In this document: positions 18,040 to 26,967 of the stretch, in pieces
Position numbering within the stretch: the first letter of the stretch is position 1
Layout of the letters: every line of letters starts with the position of its first letter
Origin: Sphingobacterium sp. BN32
GTDB taxonomy: Bacteria > Bacteroidota > Bacteroidia > Sphingobacteriales > Sphingobacteriaceae
Direction of reading: 5' to 3'
NCBI RefSeq assembly: GCF_030503615.1
Contig: NZ_CP129963.1
Span: 1,426,001 to 1,490,000, forward strand
DNA: 64,000 nucleotides
The notes under the pieces: model-generated
What the model saw: only the letters and a program-made list of their open reading frames with translations
Databases searched by the model: none
Told to the model about the DNA's origin: nothing
Made by a program: the position numbers and the translations under genes

Positions 18040-18438
18040 TTATTTTCCTTGAATAACGGTATATGCTTCGGTTTTACCATTATGGCAGGTATTACAAGAG
18101 ATGTTAGGAATAACGCCATCGTATTCATGTTTAAACCACTTCTTGTTGATTTTGTTGGTCATTTTGATCATCTCCCTTGCAATATGTTTCTCTTGCTTCG
18201 CATCGGATGCAAAATCTAAACCCTTTTCGCCATTCGCTTTCGGAGCATGACAATGATTACATTTTACACCAAGTGCCATATTGAAGGATTTCATCGTTTT
18301 GTCTAATTCTTCGTGGGAAATATTCTTCGGAAGCACCTTCAAATTGGTAGGGCGTGGTTCTTCTTGCTGATAGTTAAAAGCACTTAATGCAGCAATCAAC
18401 CCGAGAAGGGTGCATAGGGTGATAATTTTGTTCTTCAT
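18040..18438 (-). CDS. Diheme c-type cytochrome, reaction-centre cytochrome-like
   Basis: A 132-residue periplasmic protein with an N-terminal signal (MKNKIITLCTLLGLIAALSAF). Two CxxCH heme sites are visible: CNHCH near residue 66 and CNTCH near 119. The surrounding pattern (LKVLPKNIS, ELDKTMKSFNMALGVKCNHCH) is that of small Bacteroidetes cytochromes classed with the photosynthetic reaction centre cytochrome subunit, although no photosynthesis is implied. It should carry electrons in the periplasm. The Rdx gene follows 6 nt later. Confidence 0.88.
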   Translation of the reverse strand: MKNKIITLCTLLGLIAALSAFNYQQEEPRPTNLKVLPKNISHEELDKTMKSFNMALGVKCNHCHAPKANGEKGLDFASDAKQEKHIAREMIKMTNKINKKWFKHEYDGVIPNISCNTCHNGKTEAYTVIQGK

Positions 18439-18568
18439 GATATGTCGTTTTAGTACATCTAATATAGCAATAAAAACGAGAATTGTAATAGAAATGTCAT
18501 GTAAATTATAATTTACTGAAAATCAGTTTCTAACAAACGTTATGTTTTGAAGATAGGAGATAAAGTTT

Positions 18569-18576
18569 TACTTTCG
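18569..18576 (+). promoter_or_regulatory. -7-like element before the esterase gene
   Basis: TACTTTCG matches TAnnTTTG at seven of eight positions, 61 nt before the start codon. Confidence 0.35.
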
Positions 18577-18637
18577 AGGCTGTTTTTTATCGATTTCATT
18601 TTGAAGCTGATAGAATTTCATCTACCGAGAAACAACT

Positions 18638-19342
18638 ATGGAAAATAAAAACATCGTAAAATCAATCTTGTTAGCCACTACATTTGTGTTTTGTCTATGT
18701 TACTCGTCCTTTGCTCAGTTAAAGGCCTATAACGAGAAATCCGGATACTCCTACTGGGTTAGGATGCCTAAAGAGGTAGCTAAGAAAGAAAAAGTTCCAG
18801 TTATTATTTTCTTACACGGACGTAGTTTATCTGGTCACGATTTATCCCGAGTTAAGCGTTATGGCGTATTGCGCGCCATCGAAAGAGGGAAGGACCTCGA
18901 CGCGATTGTCGTTGCTCCACAAACGGCAAATGGCTGGGATCCGGATAAAGTAATGGAAGTATTAGATAAGGTAGAAAAGGATTACCCTGTTGATAAAGAG
19001 CGTATTTATGTTTGCGGAATGAGCATGGGCGGATATGGCACAATGGATGTTGCCGGCAAGTATCCCGACCGTATAGCAGCTGCTGTCGCAATCTGCGGCG
19101 GCGGAACATTAAGCTACGCATGCAACCTAACGCAGGTCCCACTCTGGATACAACACGGTAGTGCCGATCGCGCAGTCCCCGCATCAGAATCCAAAAAAAT
19201 CTACAATGCAATCAAAAAATGTGATAAGGATGCTGACGCTACGCTAACCATCATCCCGGGTGGCACGCATGGAAGTGTAGAAAGCCTCTTCCATGGAGAA
19301 AAGATTTATGACTTCATGTTCAGACATTCCAAAGGTTCATAA
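18638..19342 (+). CDS. Secreted alpha/beta-hydrolase esterase
   Basis: A 234-residue alpha/beta hydrolase of the dienelactone-hydrolase/feruloyl-esterase type. A signal peptide runs to about residue 26 (SSFAQ), so it is exported. Motifs: FLHGRSLSG (oxyanion region, about 54), nucleophile serine in GMSMGGYG (about 127-134), acid in HGSADRAVP (about 178) and histidine in GGTHGS (about 209). The catalytic triad is complete. Homologous domains release acyl groups from plant cell-wall sugars; the substrate here is unknown. It is followed by a hairpin element and a repeat array rather than a simple terminator. Confidence 0.88.
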   Translation: MENKNIVKSILLATTFVFCLCYSSFAQLKAYNEKSGYSYWVRMPKEVAKKEKVPVIIFLHGRSLSGHDLSRVKRYGVLRAIERGKDLDAIVVAPQTANGWDPDKVMEVLDKVEKDYPVDKERIYVCGMSMGGYGTMDVAGKYPDRIAAAVAICGGGTLSYACNLTQVPLWIQHGSADRAVPASESKKIYNAIKKCDKDADATLTIIPGGTHGSVESLFHGEKIYDFMFRHSKGS

Positions 19343-19366
19343 CCGACTAAACCCAATAAATACCCA

Positions 19367-19418
19367 ATTCAAAGCCATATCAGAGCCACTCAGAAAGCGC
19401 TATGATATGGCTTTGAAT
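19367..19418. repeat. Hairpin element of the CAAAGCC family, copy 1
   Basis: A perfect 16-bp inverted repeat (19367-19382 and 19403-19418, ATTCAAAGCCATATCA) has a 20-nt loop containing AAAGCGCT. It lies just after the esterase gene and may act as its terminator. Related hairpins lie at 34116-34155 and 59620-59687. Confidence 0.75.
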
Positions 19419-20022
19419 AGTATTTAGTATGTAGTAGTTAGTATCTAGACCTAGGGCGGGTATAGAGATTATACATTAGCTAATAAGAGTATGGTTTCTA
19501 GTTTTGAAGAAATGAAATATGAAATGATGGGCAGGCATGAAGGGGTTTGTCTTGAACCAGGAAAGGAAGGATTTAAGGATTGACAGGATGCTTTGTCTTG
19601 AACTAGGAAAGAAAGGATTTAAGGATTGACAGGATGCTTTGTCTTTGAACCAGGAAAGGAAGGATTTAAGGATTGACAGGATGCTTTGTCTTGAACCAGA
19701 AAAGGAAGGATTTAAGGATTGACAGGATGCCTTGTCTTGAACCAGGAAAGGAAGGATGAAAGGATGATCAGGATGCTTTGCCTTGAACCAGGAAAAAAAG
19801 GATGAAAGGATGATTAGGATGCTTTGCCTTGAACCAGGAAAGGAAGGATTTAAGGATTGACAGGACGCTTTGTCTTGAACCAGAAAAGAAATGATGAAAA
19901 GATTGACAGGATACTGCTTATCTTTTAATCCTTCCTTTCCTGGTTCAAGACAAACGTCTAAAATCTAATGCCTAAAATTTACCGCCCTAGGTCTAAATAC
20001 TAAGTACTAACTACTAAATACT
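19419..20022. repeat. Repeat island 2: inverted 42-bp flanks around a tandem array
   Basis: Arms 19419-19460 and 19981-20022 are inverted copies matching at about 37 of 42 positions, reading AGTATTTAGTA outward and GACCTAGGGCGG inward. They enclose the 46-nt tandem array and one inverted half unit (19928-19954). It lies between convergent genes, with the AGTATTT ends facing the genes. The rest of the 737-nt gap holds only the hairpin at 19367 and the terminator at 20025. Confidence 0.85.
19546..19914 (+). repeat. Eight tandem copies of a 46-nt repeat
   Basis: Units start at 19546, 19592, 19638, 19685, 19731, 19777, 19823 and 19869; the third is 47 nt. The consensus is TTTGTCTTGAACCAG followed by the core GAAAGGAAGGATTTAAGG-ATTGACAGGAT-GC. 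Copies 5, 6 and 8 vary most (GATGAAAGGATGATCAGG type). There is no unique spacer, so it is a minisatellite-like array. Confidence 0.95.
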
Positions 20023-20024
20023 GC

Positions 20025-20077
20025 AAAATATTAAAAAGAGAGCTGCCCATTTTGGGCAGCTCTCTTTTTAATATTTT
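20025..20077. terminator. Perfect 25-bp-stem bidirectional terminator
   Basis: Arms 20025-20049 and 20053-20077 are perfectly complementary with a 3-nt loop. The GC part is AGAGCTGCCCA, with A and T runs outside on both strands. It abuts the stop codon of the DUF5362-like gene. Confidence 0.92.
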
Positions 20078-20079
20078 GT

Positions 20080-20589
20080 TTACATGTTTATCAATGCTCC
20101 CGAAACAGCTGCAATAACAGCACCGATAATTAGTAGGATATAGAGTGCTAAAATCACGACTACGAAAATTCCGATGAACTTATAGTGCTTTTTAAGGAAC
20201 TGAAAGGATGTTTCTAAGATTTGATTGTTTTTGAAGTTTATTGCTTCACCTAATCGGGTAGAAAATTGGTATAACCACCAAATCGGGAGGATGTAAATAA
20301 GCATAATGATTACTCCGGGAATAAACATTAGTCCGGTAACTCCAGCCATTCCTCTAGATGAACTAGTGCCGTCAATTGCTAAAGGTGCCGCACTGAGTGT
20401 TACACCAAGAAAAATATAAGCTAGAACAGACAAGCCAACTCCGACTAGTCCGAGTATACTTAAAAATCTCGCCCATTTGGCTACCTCCCGCAAGTATTCA
20501 ATACTTAAAGGGGTTAATGCAAATGTTGGACTCGGGTTAGATTCAAAATGGCCGGAAGACTGTTCTGGGTTTTGTTCGAAATTTTCCAT
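20080..20589 (-). CDS. DUF5362-like membrane protein
   Basis: A 169-residue protein with a polar N-terminus of about 30 residues and then three or four hydrophobic segments (about 43-65, 86-108 and 140-165). The motif YLREVAKWARFLSILG before the first helix matches what I recall of DUF5362, a Bacteroidetes inner-membrane family without known role. The segment WWLYQFSTRLGEAI between helices is also typical. It is a single gene whose stop lies 2 nt from a very strong terminator. Confidence 0.7.
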   Translation of the reverse strand: MENFEQNPEQSSGHFESNPSPTFALTPLSIEYLREVAKWARFLSILGLVGVGLSVLAYIFLGVTLSAAPLAIDGTSSSRGMAGVTGLMFIPGVIIMLIYILPIWWLYQFSTRLGEAINFKNNQILETSFQFLKKHYKFIGIFVVVILALYILLIIGAVIAAVSGALINM

Positions 20590-20790
20590 AATTAAGTTTT
20601 TGATAAGGATATGTATAAATGTTAGGGTTAAGTGTAAATATAATATTTTTCTTGATACATATTCTAATGTTGCCTCGAACTAATAGGCGGTATTTCTGGT
20701 AAAAAACCAATGAAAATGTTAAATAACGCATCGCAAATATTGTCTTGGCTTATTTTTTGTATTTTACTATCTAAATAAACTGGGAGAATT

Positions 20791-21291
20791 ATGATTAAAG
20801 TTTGTATTATGGCATTTGTACTATTCGTGACGAAGAGTGCTTATGCTCAGAAACTAGATTTGAATGTTGTTAGAGCGGATTTTAATAAGGGAGTAAAGGA
20901 TGAGGAACTTTGTAAACGGCATTTGGAAACTTTAGAGTCAGAAGCGAATACCCCGGTGGAGCGCGGATATGCGGCGGCTTTTCATATGTTTATGGCGAAG
21001 CATACTTCCAATCCATTCAAGAAGATGAATTACTTTAAATCGGGTAAGAACAAATTGGAGAAGGAGATAAAGTCCAGTCCAAATAATGTAGAGCTTCGGT
21101 TTATCCGATTATGTATACAATATTACATTCCGAAGTATTTGGGCTATCACGATCAAGTGGAGTCCGACAAAGATTATGTGATGAATAATCTTTATAAAAT
21201 GAACGACAAAGCAACAAAAGATAAAATTTACAAATATTTAAAGGGGGCAAATATGTATAATGCCTCGGAACTTGCGTTATTAGCTAGATAG
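20791..21291 (+). CDS. Secreted protein of unknown function
   Basis: A 166-residue protein with a signal peptide (MIKVCIMAFVLFVTKSAYAQ, cut after AYA). The mature region is helical, with LESEANTPVERGYAAAFHMFMAKH and ELRFIRLCIQYYIPKYLGY, a pattern suggesting helical-repeat packing, but no family is recognised. The start ATG is preceded by GGGAGAAT, a good ribosome binding site. The GIN-domain gene begins 13 nt after its stop, so the two are an operon and may both act in the periplasm or outer membrane. Confidence 0.75.
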   Translation: MIKVCIMAFVLFVTKSAYAQKLDLNVVRADFNKGVKDEELCKRHLETLESEANTPVERGYAAAFHMFMAKHTSNPFKKMNYFKSGKNKLEKEIKSSPNNVELRFIRLCIQYYIPKYLGYHDQVESDKDYVMNNLYKMNDKATKDKIYKYLKGANMYNASELALLAR

Positions 21292-21304
21292 ATTAATATT
21301 TTAT

Positions 21305-22000
21305 ATGAAGAAGACAGTAGTTTTATTTTTTATGGCAATCGGCTTTTTGACACAGGCCGCCAATGCACAGATTAAACAACAAATCAACGCGATCAGCACC
21401 TTAGAAGTGACGGATAGAATATGGGTAACAGTGGTTCCCAGTGACCGTAATGAGTTGGAAATAACGGGAGAATTGGCTGATAAAGTGGAGGCTGTATTTT
21501 CAAACAACGAACTTCGATTAAAGATGAAAGCCGGGTATTACTTAAAAGGAAACCAGGCATCAGTCATCATTCACACGCCTACGGTTTCCAAAATAATTGC
21601 TAGAAAAGGGGCGGAGGTTAATTTCGAGGAAGAAGTATTAAAGAATGCGCGATTGGATATTTTTGCAAACGAAGGAGCAAAGATTCGTGCAAAGATTGAA
21701 GCGCAGCAGGTAGAAGTAGAGTCGAATACAGGATCGGTAATTGATTTATTGGGAACTACGGATGAATTGACCGTGAATAATACGGCAGGTGGATCTTTCT
21801 TCGGCAAAGATTTGAAAGCACAGCGCGCCCTGGTGCGTACGAACGCCGGCGGCAAAATTGAAGTATTTGCTAGCCAGGCAGCTGATGTGCAAACGCGAGC
21901 AGGCGGGGTGATTGATGTATATGGCGATCCTCAGCAACGCACGCATAAGCGTATTGCAGGTGGCAAGATTAATTTCATTAAAGGGAATCAAACCTTGTAA
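21305..22000 (+). CDS. Putative auto-transporter adhesin head GIN-domain protein (DUF2807)
   Basis: A 231-residue exported protein with a signal peptide (MKKTVVLFFMAIGFLTQAANAQ). The mature region is a regular series of beta strands with motifs such as NELEITGELADKVEA, ARKGAEVNFEE and GGSFFGKDL, a beta-helix-like pattern typical of DUF2807/GIN proteins. These are small surface or periplasmic proteins abundant in Bacteroidetes. It is second in a two-gene operon and has its own terminator. Confidence 0.85.
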   Translation: MKKTVVLFFMAIGFLTQAANAQIKQQINAISTLEVTDRIWVTVVPSDRNELEITGELADKVEAVFSNNELRLKMKAGYYLKGNQASVIIHTPTVSKIIARKGAEVNFEEEVLKNARLDIFANEGAKIRAKIEAQQVEVESNTGSVIDLLGTTDELTVNNTAGGSFFGKDLKAQRALVRTNAGGKIEVFASQAADVQTRAGGVIDVYGDPQQRTHKRIAGGKINFIKGNQTL

Positions 22001-22018
22001 AAAGGTTTTTCTATGATA

Positions 22019-22050
22019 TAAAAGCGACGGGATCTCTCGTCGCTTTTTTT
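22019..22050 (+). terminator. Terminator of the GIN-domain operon
   Basis: The stem AAAGCGACG/CGTCGCTTT (22021-22029 and 22038-22046) is followed by a run of T. Confidence 0.9.
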
Positions 22051-22239
22051 GTAATTGTCTTTCCTAAAGTCAGCATACAGCGCTTTAATCCCACTTCTTC
22101 TTTCTGGAAAGCGTTAAATTTCCCTACTTCTAGCTGCGTGTTTATTAGCTACTTGAATGTATCAGTTAGCTGTTATTCTGTTTTATCTGATTATGATGAA
22201 ATTGTTAAATTTCCTCCTGTAAAATCAATATTGAAATTG

Positions 22240-22247
22240 TAACTTTG
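22240..22247 (+). promoter_or_regulatory. -7 promoter element abutting the guaA start
   Basis: TAACTTTG ends only 4 nt before the ATG at 22252, which would put transcription start at or within a few bases of the start codon. The same context, CTTTGCGGyATG, precedes pyrD. Confidence 0.65.
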
Positions 22248-22251
22248 CGGC

Positions 22252-23802
22252 ATGTCAGAAAAAATAATCATTCTCGATTTTGGATCGCAATATACCCAGC
22301 TAATCGCGCGTCGCGTAAGGGAACTAAATGTTTATTGTGAAATCCATCCATACAACAATCTACCTGCTTTTGATGACTCAGTAAAGGGTGTGATCTTCTC
22401 TGGTAGTCCATATTCGGTACGTCAAGAGGAAGCTCCTCAAATTGATTTCAAGGCTATCCAAGACAAATTCCCACTTTTAGGAGTATGTTATGGGGCGCAA
22501 TATATCGCGCAAAAGTCAGGCGGCGAAGTATTGCCATCGACTATCCGTGAGTATGGCCGTGCGAACTTGCAGTTTGTAGATCATGAGAATGAATTATTAA
22601 AAGGTATCCCTGTGCAGTCTCAAGTATGGATGTCGCACGGTGATACGATCAAAGAAGTGCCTGCAAACTTCAAGATTATCTCTAGTACCGACAAAGTTCG
22701 CGTTGCTGCCTACCAAGTAGAAGGAACAAGAACATACGGTATTCAATTCCACCCAGAGGTGACTCACAGTACTGATGGCCAGGTTTTATTAAAAAACTTT
22801 GTTATCGATATCTGTGGTTGCCAACAAGATTGGACTCCTGATGCTTTCGTGGATACGACAGTTGCCGAGTTGAAAGAGCAGTTAGCCGATGATCATGTGA
22901 TCATGGCATTGTCAGGCGGTGTTGACTCAACGGTTGCTGCTGTATTATTGCACCATGCGATCGGCGATAGACTTCACTGTTTCTTCGTAGACCACGGCTT
23001 ATTGCGTAAGGATGAATACGAGCAGGTATTGGAGTCTTACAAGCATATGGGTTTGAATATTAAAGGTGTAAATGCGAAAGATTTATTCTACTCGCGTTTA
23101 GCCGGTGTTTCAGAACCTGAACAAAAAAGAAAGATCATTGGTGCTTCTTTCATCGATGTATTCGATGAAGCATCAAAGCAAATACAAAGCGAACTTCCTG
23201 CAGGTGTAGAAGCGAAATGGTTAGGACAAGGAACTATTTATCCAGATATTATTGAATCGATTTCGGTAAAGGGTCCTTCGGCTACCATTAAATCTCACCA
23301 TAATGTCGGAGGTTTACCTGATTACATGAAACTCAAAGTGATAGAGCCGCTTAAGACTTTATTTAAAGACGAAGTACGCCGCGTAGGGAAGACTTTAGAT
23401 GTAGATCCTGCTATCTTGGGTAGACATCCATTCCCGGGCCCTGGCTTAGCAATTCGTATTTTAGGGGATATCACGGAAGAAAAGGTACGGATTTTGCAAG
23501 AAGCAGATGACATATACGTCCGTAACTTGAAAGAGTCCGGATGGTATGATAAGGTTTGGCAAGCAGGAACGATTTTCTTGCCTGTACAATCGGTCGGTGT
23601 AATGGGTGATGAGCGTACTTATGAACACGTGGTTGCTCTACGTGCGGTAGGTTCCTTAGACGGGATGACGGCAGATTGGATTCACTTACCTTATGATCTA
23701 CTTGCGAAAATTTCAAACGAAATTATTAATCATGTTAAAGGAATCAATAGAGTCGTGTATGATATCAGTTCAAAACCACCAGCAACCATTGAGTGGGAAT
23801 AA
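22252..23802 (+). CDS. guaA: GMP synthase, glutamine-hydrolysing
   Basis: It converts XMP, ATP and glutamine to GMP, the last step of guanine nucleotide synthesis. The N-terminal class I amidotransferase has the nucleophile cysteine in GVCYGAQY (about residue 82) and the catalytic pair in FHPEVTHS (about 168). The ATP pyrophosphatase domain has the P-loop SGGVDSTV (about 222). The C-terminal dimerisation domain ends in KPPATIEWE, the canonical ending. At 516 residues it is full length. The start [14 protein letters not shown] is canonical. Its 3' end overlaps the next gene. Confidence 0.98.
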   Translation: MSEKIIILDFGSQYTQLIARRVRELNVYCEIHPYNNLPAFDDSVKGVIFSGSPYSVRQEEAPQIDFKAIQDKFPLLGVCYGAQYIAQKSGGEVLPSTIREYGRANLQFVDHENELLKGIPVQSQVWMSHGDTIKEVPANFKIISSTDKVRVAAYQVEGTRTYGIQFHPEVTHSTDGQVLLKNFVIDICGCQQDWTPDAFVDTTVAELKEQLADDHVIMALSGGVDSTVAAVLLHHAIGDRLHCFFVDHGLLRKDEYEQVLESYKHMGLNIKGVNAKDLFYSRLAGVSEPEQKRKIIGASFIDVFDEASKQIQSELPAGVEAKWLGQGTIYPDIIESISVKGPSATIKSHHNVGGLPDYMKLKVIEPLKTLFKDEVRRVGKTLDVDPAILGRHPFPGPGLAIRILGDITEEKVRILQEADDIYVRNLKESGWYDKVWQAGTIFLPVQSVGVMGDERTYEHVVALRAVGSLDGMTADWIHLPYDLLAKISNEIINHVKGINRVVYDISSKPPATIEWE

Positions 23803-25045
23803 ACTAAAACAAAACATTTTAAGAAATACAGCATTCGCGGCAGCACTAGGGATAGTGCTGTCCGTGAGTTCTTGTACCCCAAAAGTCGGTGTGCTTCGCT
23901 CACCGGATGTTTATGGGGGTGCAGTTGGCAGCGAGAAGGGAAAAGAAGAAAAGAAAGAAGAGACGAAAACTGCCGAAGAAAAGAAGGCTGCTAAATCTAG
24001 CAATAGCATAGCTTTATTGTTGCCTTTCCAACTGGATCGCGTCGCGGTCAATTCGATGAGTGAAGAAGACGTAAAACGCTCGGCTTTAGCGTTGGACTTC
24101 TATCAAGGATTTCAGTTGGGGATGAATGAGGCTGCAAAGAAAAGCGGTGACTATGCGTTGAAGGTGATGGATACGCAGGATAGCGAGATGCGTAATGTTT
24201 CGCTAGCGGCTTCTAAAGATGTTCAGGACGCGATGCTTATCGTGGGGCCGGTATACCCGAAGGAGATACGCTCATTCGGAAAGAGCCATACCAATAAGAA
24301 AGTGCTACAGGTAAACCCCTTAGCTGCAGCAATGCCTACGGAATTCAATCAATCGAATCTTGTTTCCATAACGCCTCCAATACGTATTCATATGCGTGCG
24401 GTTGCCAATGAGGTTGCATCGAGGTATAGCACTGGTGATGTCGTGTTGGTATTTGACGCGCGCGATAATGACCATAGACAGTTTATCGCTGGAATCGACG
24501 AGGAAATGAAGAAGGTGAATCCTGCCATCGTAGTGAAGCATGTGACAACGGTATCTCAACTGACGGCTGCAATGCCTGATTTGGAGACTGCTTTTGTAAT
24601 TACAGGAACAACCGAGAAGAATCAATTACGTTCTTTGCTATCTGGCTTAGACGCGAAAGTAAGAGAAGGGTTTTCGATTAAGTTGTTCGGACACCCACTT
24701 TGGGATCGCTTCGACTTCGGACCTTATTCTAATTTTTACAGAATGGATCCAACGATTACGGGCGAAAGTCACTTAAAAGTGTGGAGCTCGGAAGTTCAAA
24801 ACTTCCAACGTAATTACAAAAACCAGTTTAAAGTAGATCCTTCAGACTTTGCCTATAAGGGTTACGACGCTGGAAAATACTTCACCAGCTTGTTGAACAA
24901 GTATGGTGCTGATTATGCAGATAAATTACAAAACGAAGGATTTAACGGTATTTTTAGCAACTATAAATTTAAATATAATCCGCAATGGGGTTATGTAAAT
25001 GAAGGCGTGCAGCTAAAGACATACCGTAACGGTTCTTTCCAATAA
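23759..25045 (+). CDS. Periplasmic-binding-protein-like lipoprotein
   Basis: About 428 residues from ATG 23759, which overlaps guaA by 44 nt. I chose this start because a basic stretch and hydrophobic run lead into the lipobox SVSSC near residue 39; a TTG at 23789 would give a more normal signal length. A charged, low-complexity linker ([18 protein letters not shown]) is followed by a type 1 periplasmic-binding fold with [10 protein letters not shown] and a late [10 protein letters not shown]. Similar Bacteroidetes proteins are annotated as ABC-type substrate-binding or LpoA-like, but no permease lies nearby. Ligand unknown. Confidence 0.75.
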   Translation: MISVQNHQQPLSGNKLKQNILRNTAFAAALGIVLSVSSCTPKVGVLRSPDVYGGAVGSEKGKEEKKEETKTAEEKKAAKSSNSIALLLPFQLDRVAVNSMSEEDVKRSALALDFYQGFQLGMNEAAKKSGDYALKVMDTQDSEMRNVSLAASKDVQDAMLIVGPVYPKEIRSFGKSHTNKKVLQVNPLAAAMPTEFNQSNLVSITPPIRIHMRAVANEVASRYSTGDVVLVFDARDNDHRQFIAGIDEEMKKVNPAIVVKHVTTVSQLTAAMPDLETAFVITGTTEKNQLRSLLSGLDAKVREGFSIKLFGHPLWDRFDFGPYSNFYRMDPTITGESHLKVWSSEVQNFQRNYKNQFKVDPSDFAYKGYDAGKYFTSLLNKYGADYADKLQNEGFNGIFSNYKFKYNPQWGYVNEGVQLKTYRNGSFQ

Positions 25046-25052
25046 ATAGATC

Positions 25053-26228
25053 TTGGAATACAATAGTAAAAGAGTTCATCAACAAGTTCGTAATTTCGAA
25101 CGCACATTAGATGGGTATCATTTCCAAGAACCTTTCTCACGATATTTAACACAGTTTTATAAAAATAATAAGCAGATGGGTTCATCCGATAGAAGGATGA
25201 ACTCCAGATACTGTTATAATGTATTCCGTTTGGGACGCGCTTTTGAAGAGCTAGCTTTAACGGAACGCTTAGCTGTAGCTGAGTTCCTTTGTGAAGGCGA
25301 AAGTGCTGTAGTACATGAATTTAAACCTGAGTGGATCAATAAAAACTTTACTAATCTAGGGGATAAGATTGACTTTATTAAGTCGCTGTATGGCGACTTC
25401 TTAGACAAAGTATTTCCATTAGCAGATCATTTATCTCCCGGCATCGTTAAAGAAGAGTTTATCAGTTCTCACTTTGTGCAACCTGATCTTTTCATCCGCC
25501 TGAAGCGTGGCAGCGAAGCTACTGTAAAACTGGAGCTGGAGCAACAAGGAATCGCTTTTGTTGAGGCTGGTCCGCAGACTCTGGCTTTGAGCAACGGTAT
25601 TAATTTGCAAGCGCTCAAGAAAATACAAGGTTTATTTGAGGTGCAGGATTATTCATCGCAACAGAGCTTGAATGCCATTCAAACTAAAGCCAATGAAACC
25701 TGGTGGGACGCATGTGCGGCCTCCGGCGGTAAATCCTTGTTATTGTTGGATAAGTTTCCACATATCAACCTTCTGGTTTCGGATGTTCGCTCGAGTATTC
25801 TCAGAAACCTAGATGAACGATTCGATATCGCCGGAATTAAGAAGCCTTATCGCAAAAAGATATTAGACTTATATAATCCGGTCGATCATATCATGGCCAA
25901 TGAGCGATTCGACGGGCTTATTATTGATGCGCCTTGTTCGGGTTCAGGTACCTGGGGTAGAACACCGGAAATGCTTTCAAAATTCTGTATGGAAGAGCTC
26001 GAAAAGTTTGCAAACTTGCAGAAACGCATTGTGAAGCATGCTGTGCCATATTTAAAGTCGGGAAAGAGCTTGATTTATATCACCTGTTCGGTGTATAAAG
26101 AGGAGAATGAGGAGGTCGTTTCTTATATAGAAAATGAACTTAACCTTAAACTGGAAAGCATGACGTCCATATTAGGATATGATCGTAAGGCCGATTCCAT
26201 GTTTACGGCTAAGTTCATTAAACCTTAA
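25053..26228 (+). CDS. RsmB/NOP2-type RNA (cytosine-5) methyltransferase
   Basis: A 391-residue SAM-dependent methyltransferase of the RsmB/NOP2/Sun family, which makes 5-methylcytosine in rRNA or tRNA. The core has WWDACAASGGKSLLL (SAM-binding motif I region), DAPCSGSGTWGR (motif IV with one active cysteine) and ITCSVYKEENEEVV (motif VI with the other). The N-terminal third is a NusB/RsmB-like helical domain. In-frame stop TAG at 25047 fixes the limit, so translation probably starts at TTG 25053. It lies 7 nt after the lipoprotein gene and its 3' end overlaps uspA by 4 nt. Confidence 0.88.
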   Translation: MEYNSKRVHQQVRNFERTLDGYHFQEPFSRYLTQFYKNNKQMGSSDRRMNSRYCYNVFRLGRAFEELALTERLAVAEFLCEGESAVVHEFKPEWINKNFTNLGDKIDFIKSLYGDFLDKVFPLADHLSPGIVKEEFISSHFVQPDLFIRLKRGSEATVKLELEQQGIAFVEAGPQTLALSNGINLQALKKIQGLFEVQDYSSQQSLNAIQTKANETWWDACAASGGKSLLLLDKFPHINLLVSDVRSSILRNLDERFDIAGIKKPYRKKILDLYNPVDHIMANERFDGLIIDAPCSGSGTWGRTPEMLSKFCMEELEKFANLQKRIVKHAVPYLKSGKSLIYITCSVYKEENEEVVSYIENELNLKLESMTSILGYDRKADSMFTAKFIKP

Positions 26229-26692
26229 TCGCAATTCAAAGGAATCACTAATACCGGACAAGTTGCTTTGCGGATAATTGCTTCTGATACCGATCCGGAT
26301 AGAAAATGATCGAAGCCAGTCCGTCCATTTGTACCGACGATAATTAAATCTGCGGTCCATTCCTTAGCTACTTGTAAAACTTCGTCACGAACATCTCCGA
26401 TACGATTAAATGTAAAAGTTTCCGATGCAGCAGTGAATTCTGTTGCCAGGCTGTCTAGAAAGTTTTGTGCAGATTGCTGCTGAATTTCAGATACCTCCGG
26501 AACAATGATCGGTTGCTGACCTAATAAAGGATCAACGCCATAACTTGTTGGGGATGTAGGAGGGACTACCGTTACTAAAGCCAATGATGGTTTTAGGTCG
26601 GCTACTATTCCTTTTGCATAATTGACGGCGCGCTCCGAACAGGGGCTCTCATCAACTGCTAATAATATTCTGTTAAATTTTGTTGCGCTCAT
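26225..26692 (-). CDS. Universal stress protein (UspA family)
   Basis: A 155-residue single-domain UspA-fold protein. It opens with RILLAVDESPCSERAVNYA and has the ATP-binding G-2x-G-9x-G(S) pattern in GTNGRTGFDHFLSGSVSE (about 125-142), so nucleotide binding is likely. It ends in ATCPVLVIP, as usual. Such proteins are induced under starvation or other stress; the exact role is not readable. Its gene converges with the methyltransferase gene, overlapping it by 4 nt at the 3' ends. Confidence 0.92.
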   Translation of the reverse strand: MSATKFNRILLAVDESPCSERAVNYAKGIVADLKPSLALVTVVPPTSPTSYGVDPLLGQQPIIVPEVSEIQQQSAQNFLDSLATEFTAASETFTFNRIGDVRDEVLQVAKEWTADLIIVGTNGRTGFDHFLSGSVSEAIIRKATCPVLVIPLNCD

Positions 26693-26927
26693 AATCTTAA
26701 GTGTTTGTATACCTAATATATTAAAAACCTTGTAGGCTATAAATAGTTTTAGTCATTTTTTCTGAGGAAGTCTGTTTTTTAACAATAAGTTAGAACACAA
26801 ACCTTTACGCTATGTTCTTTTAAACAAGGTTTCATGGTTCAACTTGGACAAAAAATGTTAAGTCGGGAATAGCCAGTGGCGTAATTACACGCTGAACCTT
26901 TGGAGTAGGAAAGGCTAAGGAAATAAA

Positions 26928-26950
26928 AAAGGGGGTAAATTACCCCCTTT
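26928..26950 (-). terminator. Terminator of ychF
   Basis: The 11-bp stem AAAGGGGGTAA/TTACCCCCTTT with a 1-nt spacer is followed on the minus strand by TTTTTTATTT. It lies 17 nt beyond the ychF stop codon. Confidence 0.85.
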
Positions 26951-26967
26951 CCCTTGATTCGTATTTC

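Noticed and set aside
19546..19914. CRISPR array
   Set aside because: The 46-nt units are tandem with no unique spacers, and no cas gene is present in the window.
23693..23758. Earlier start for the lipoprotein gene
   Set aside because: It would add 22 residues from the guaA coding region ahead of an already long n-region.
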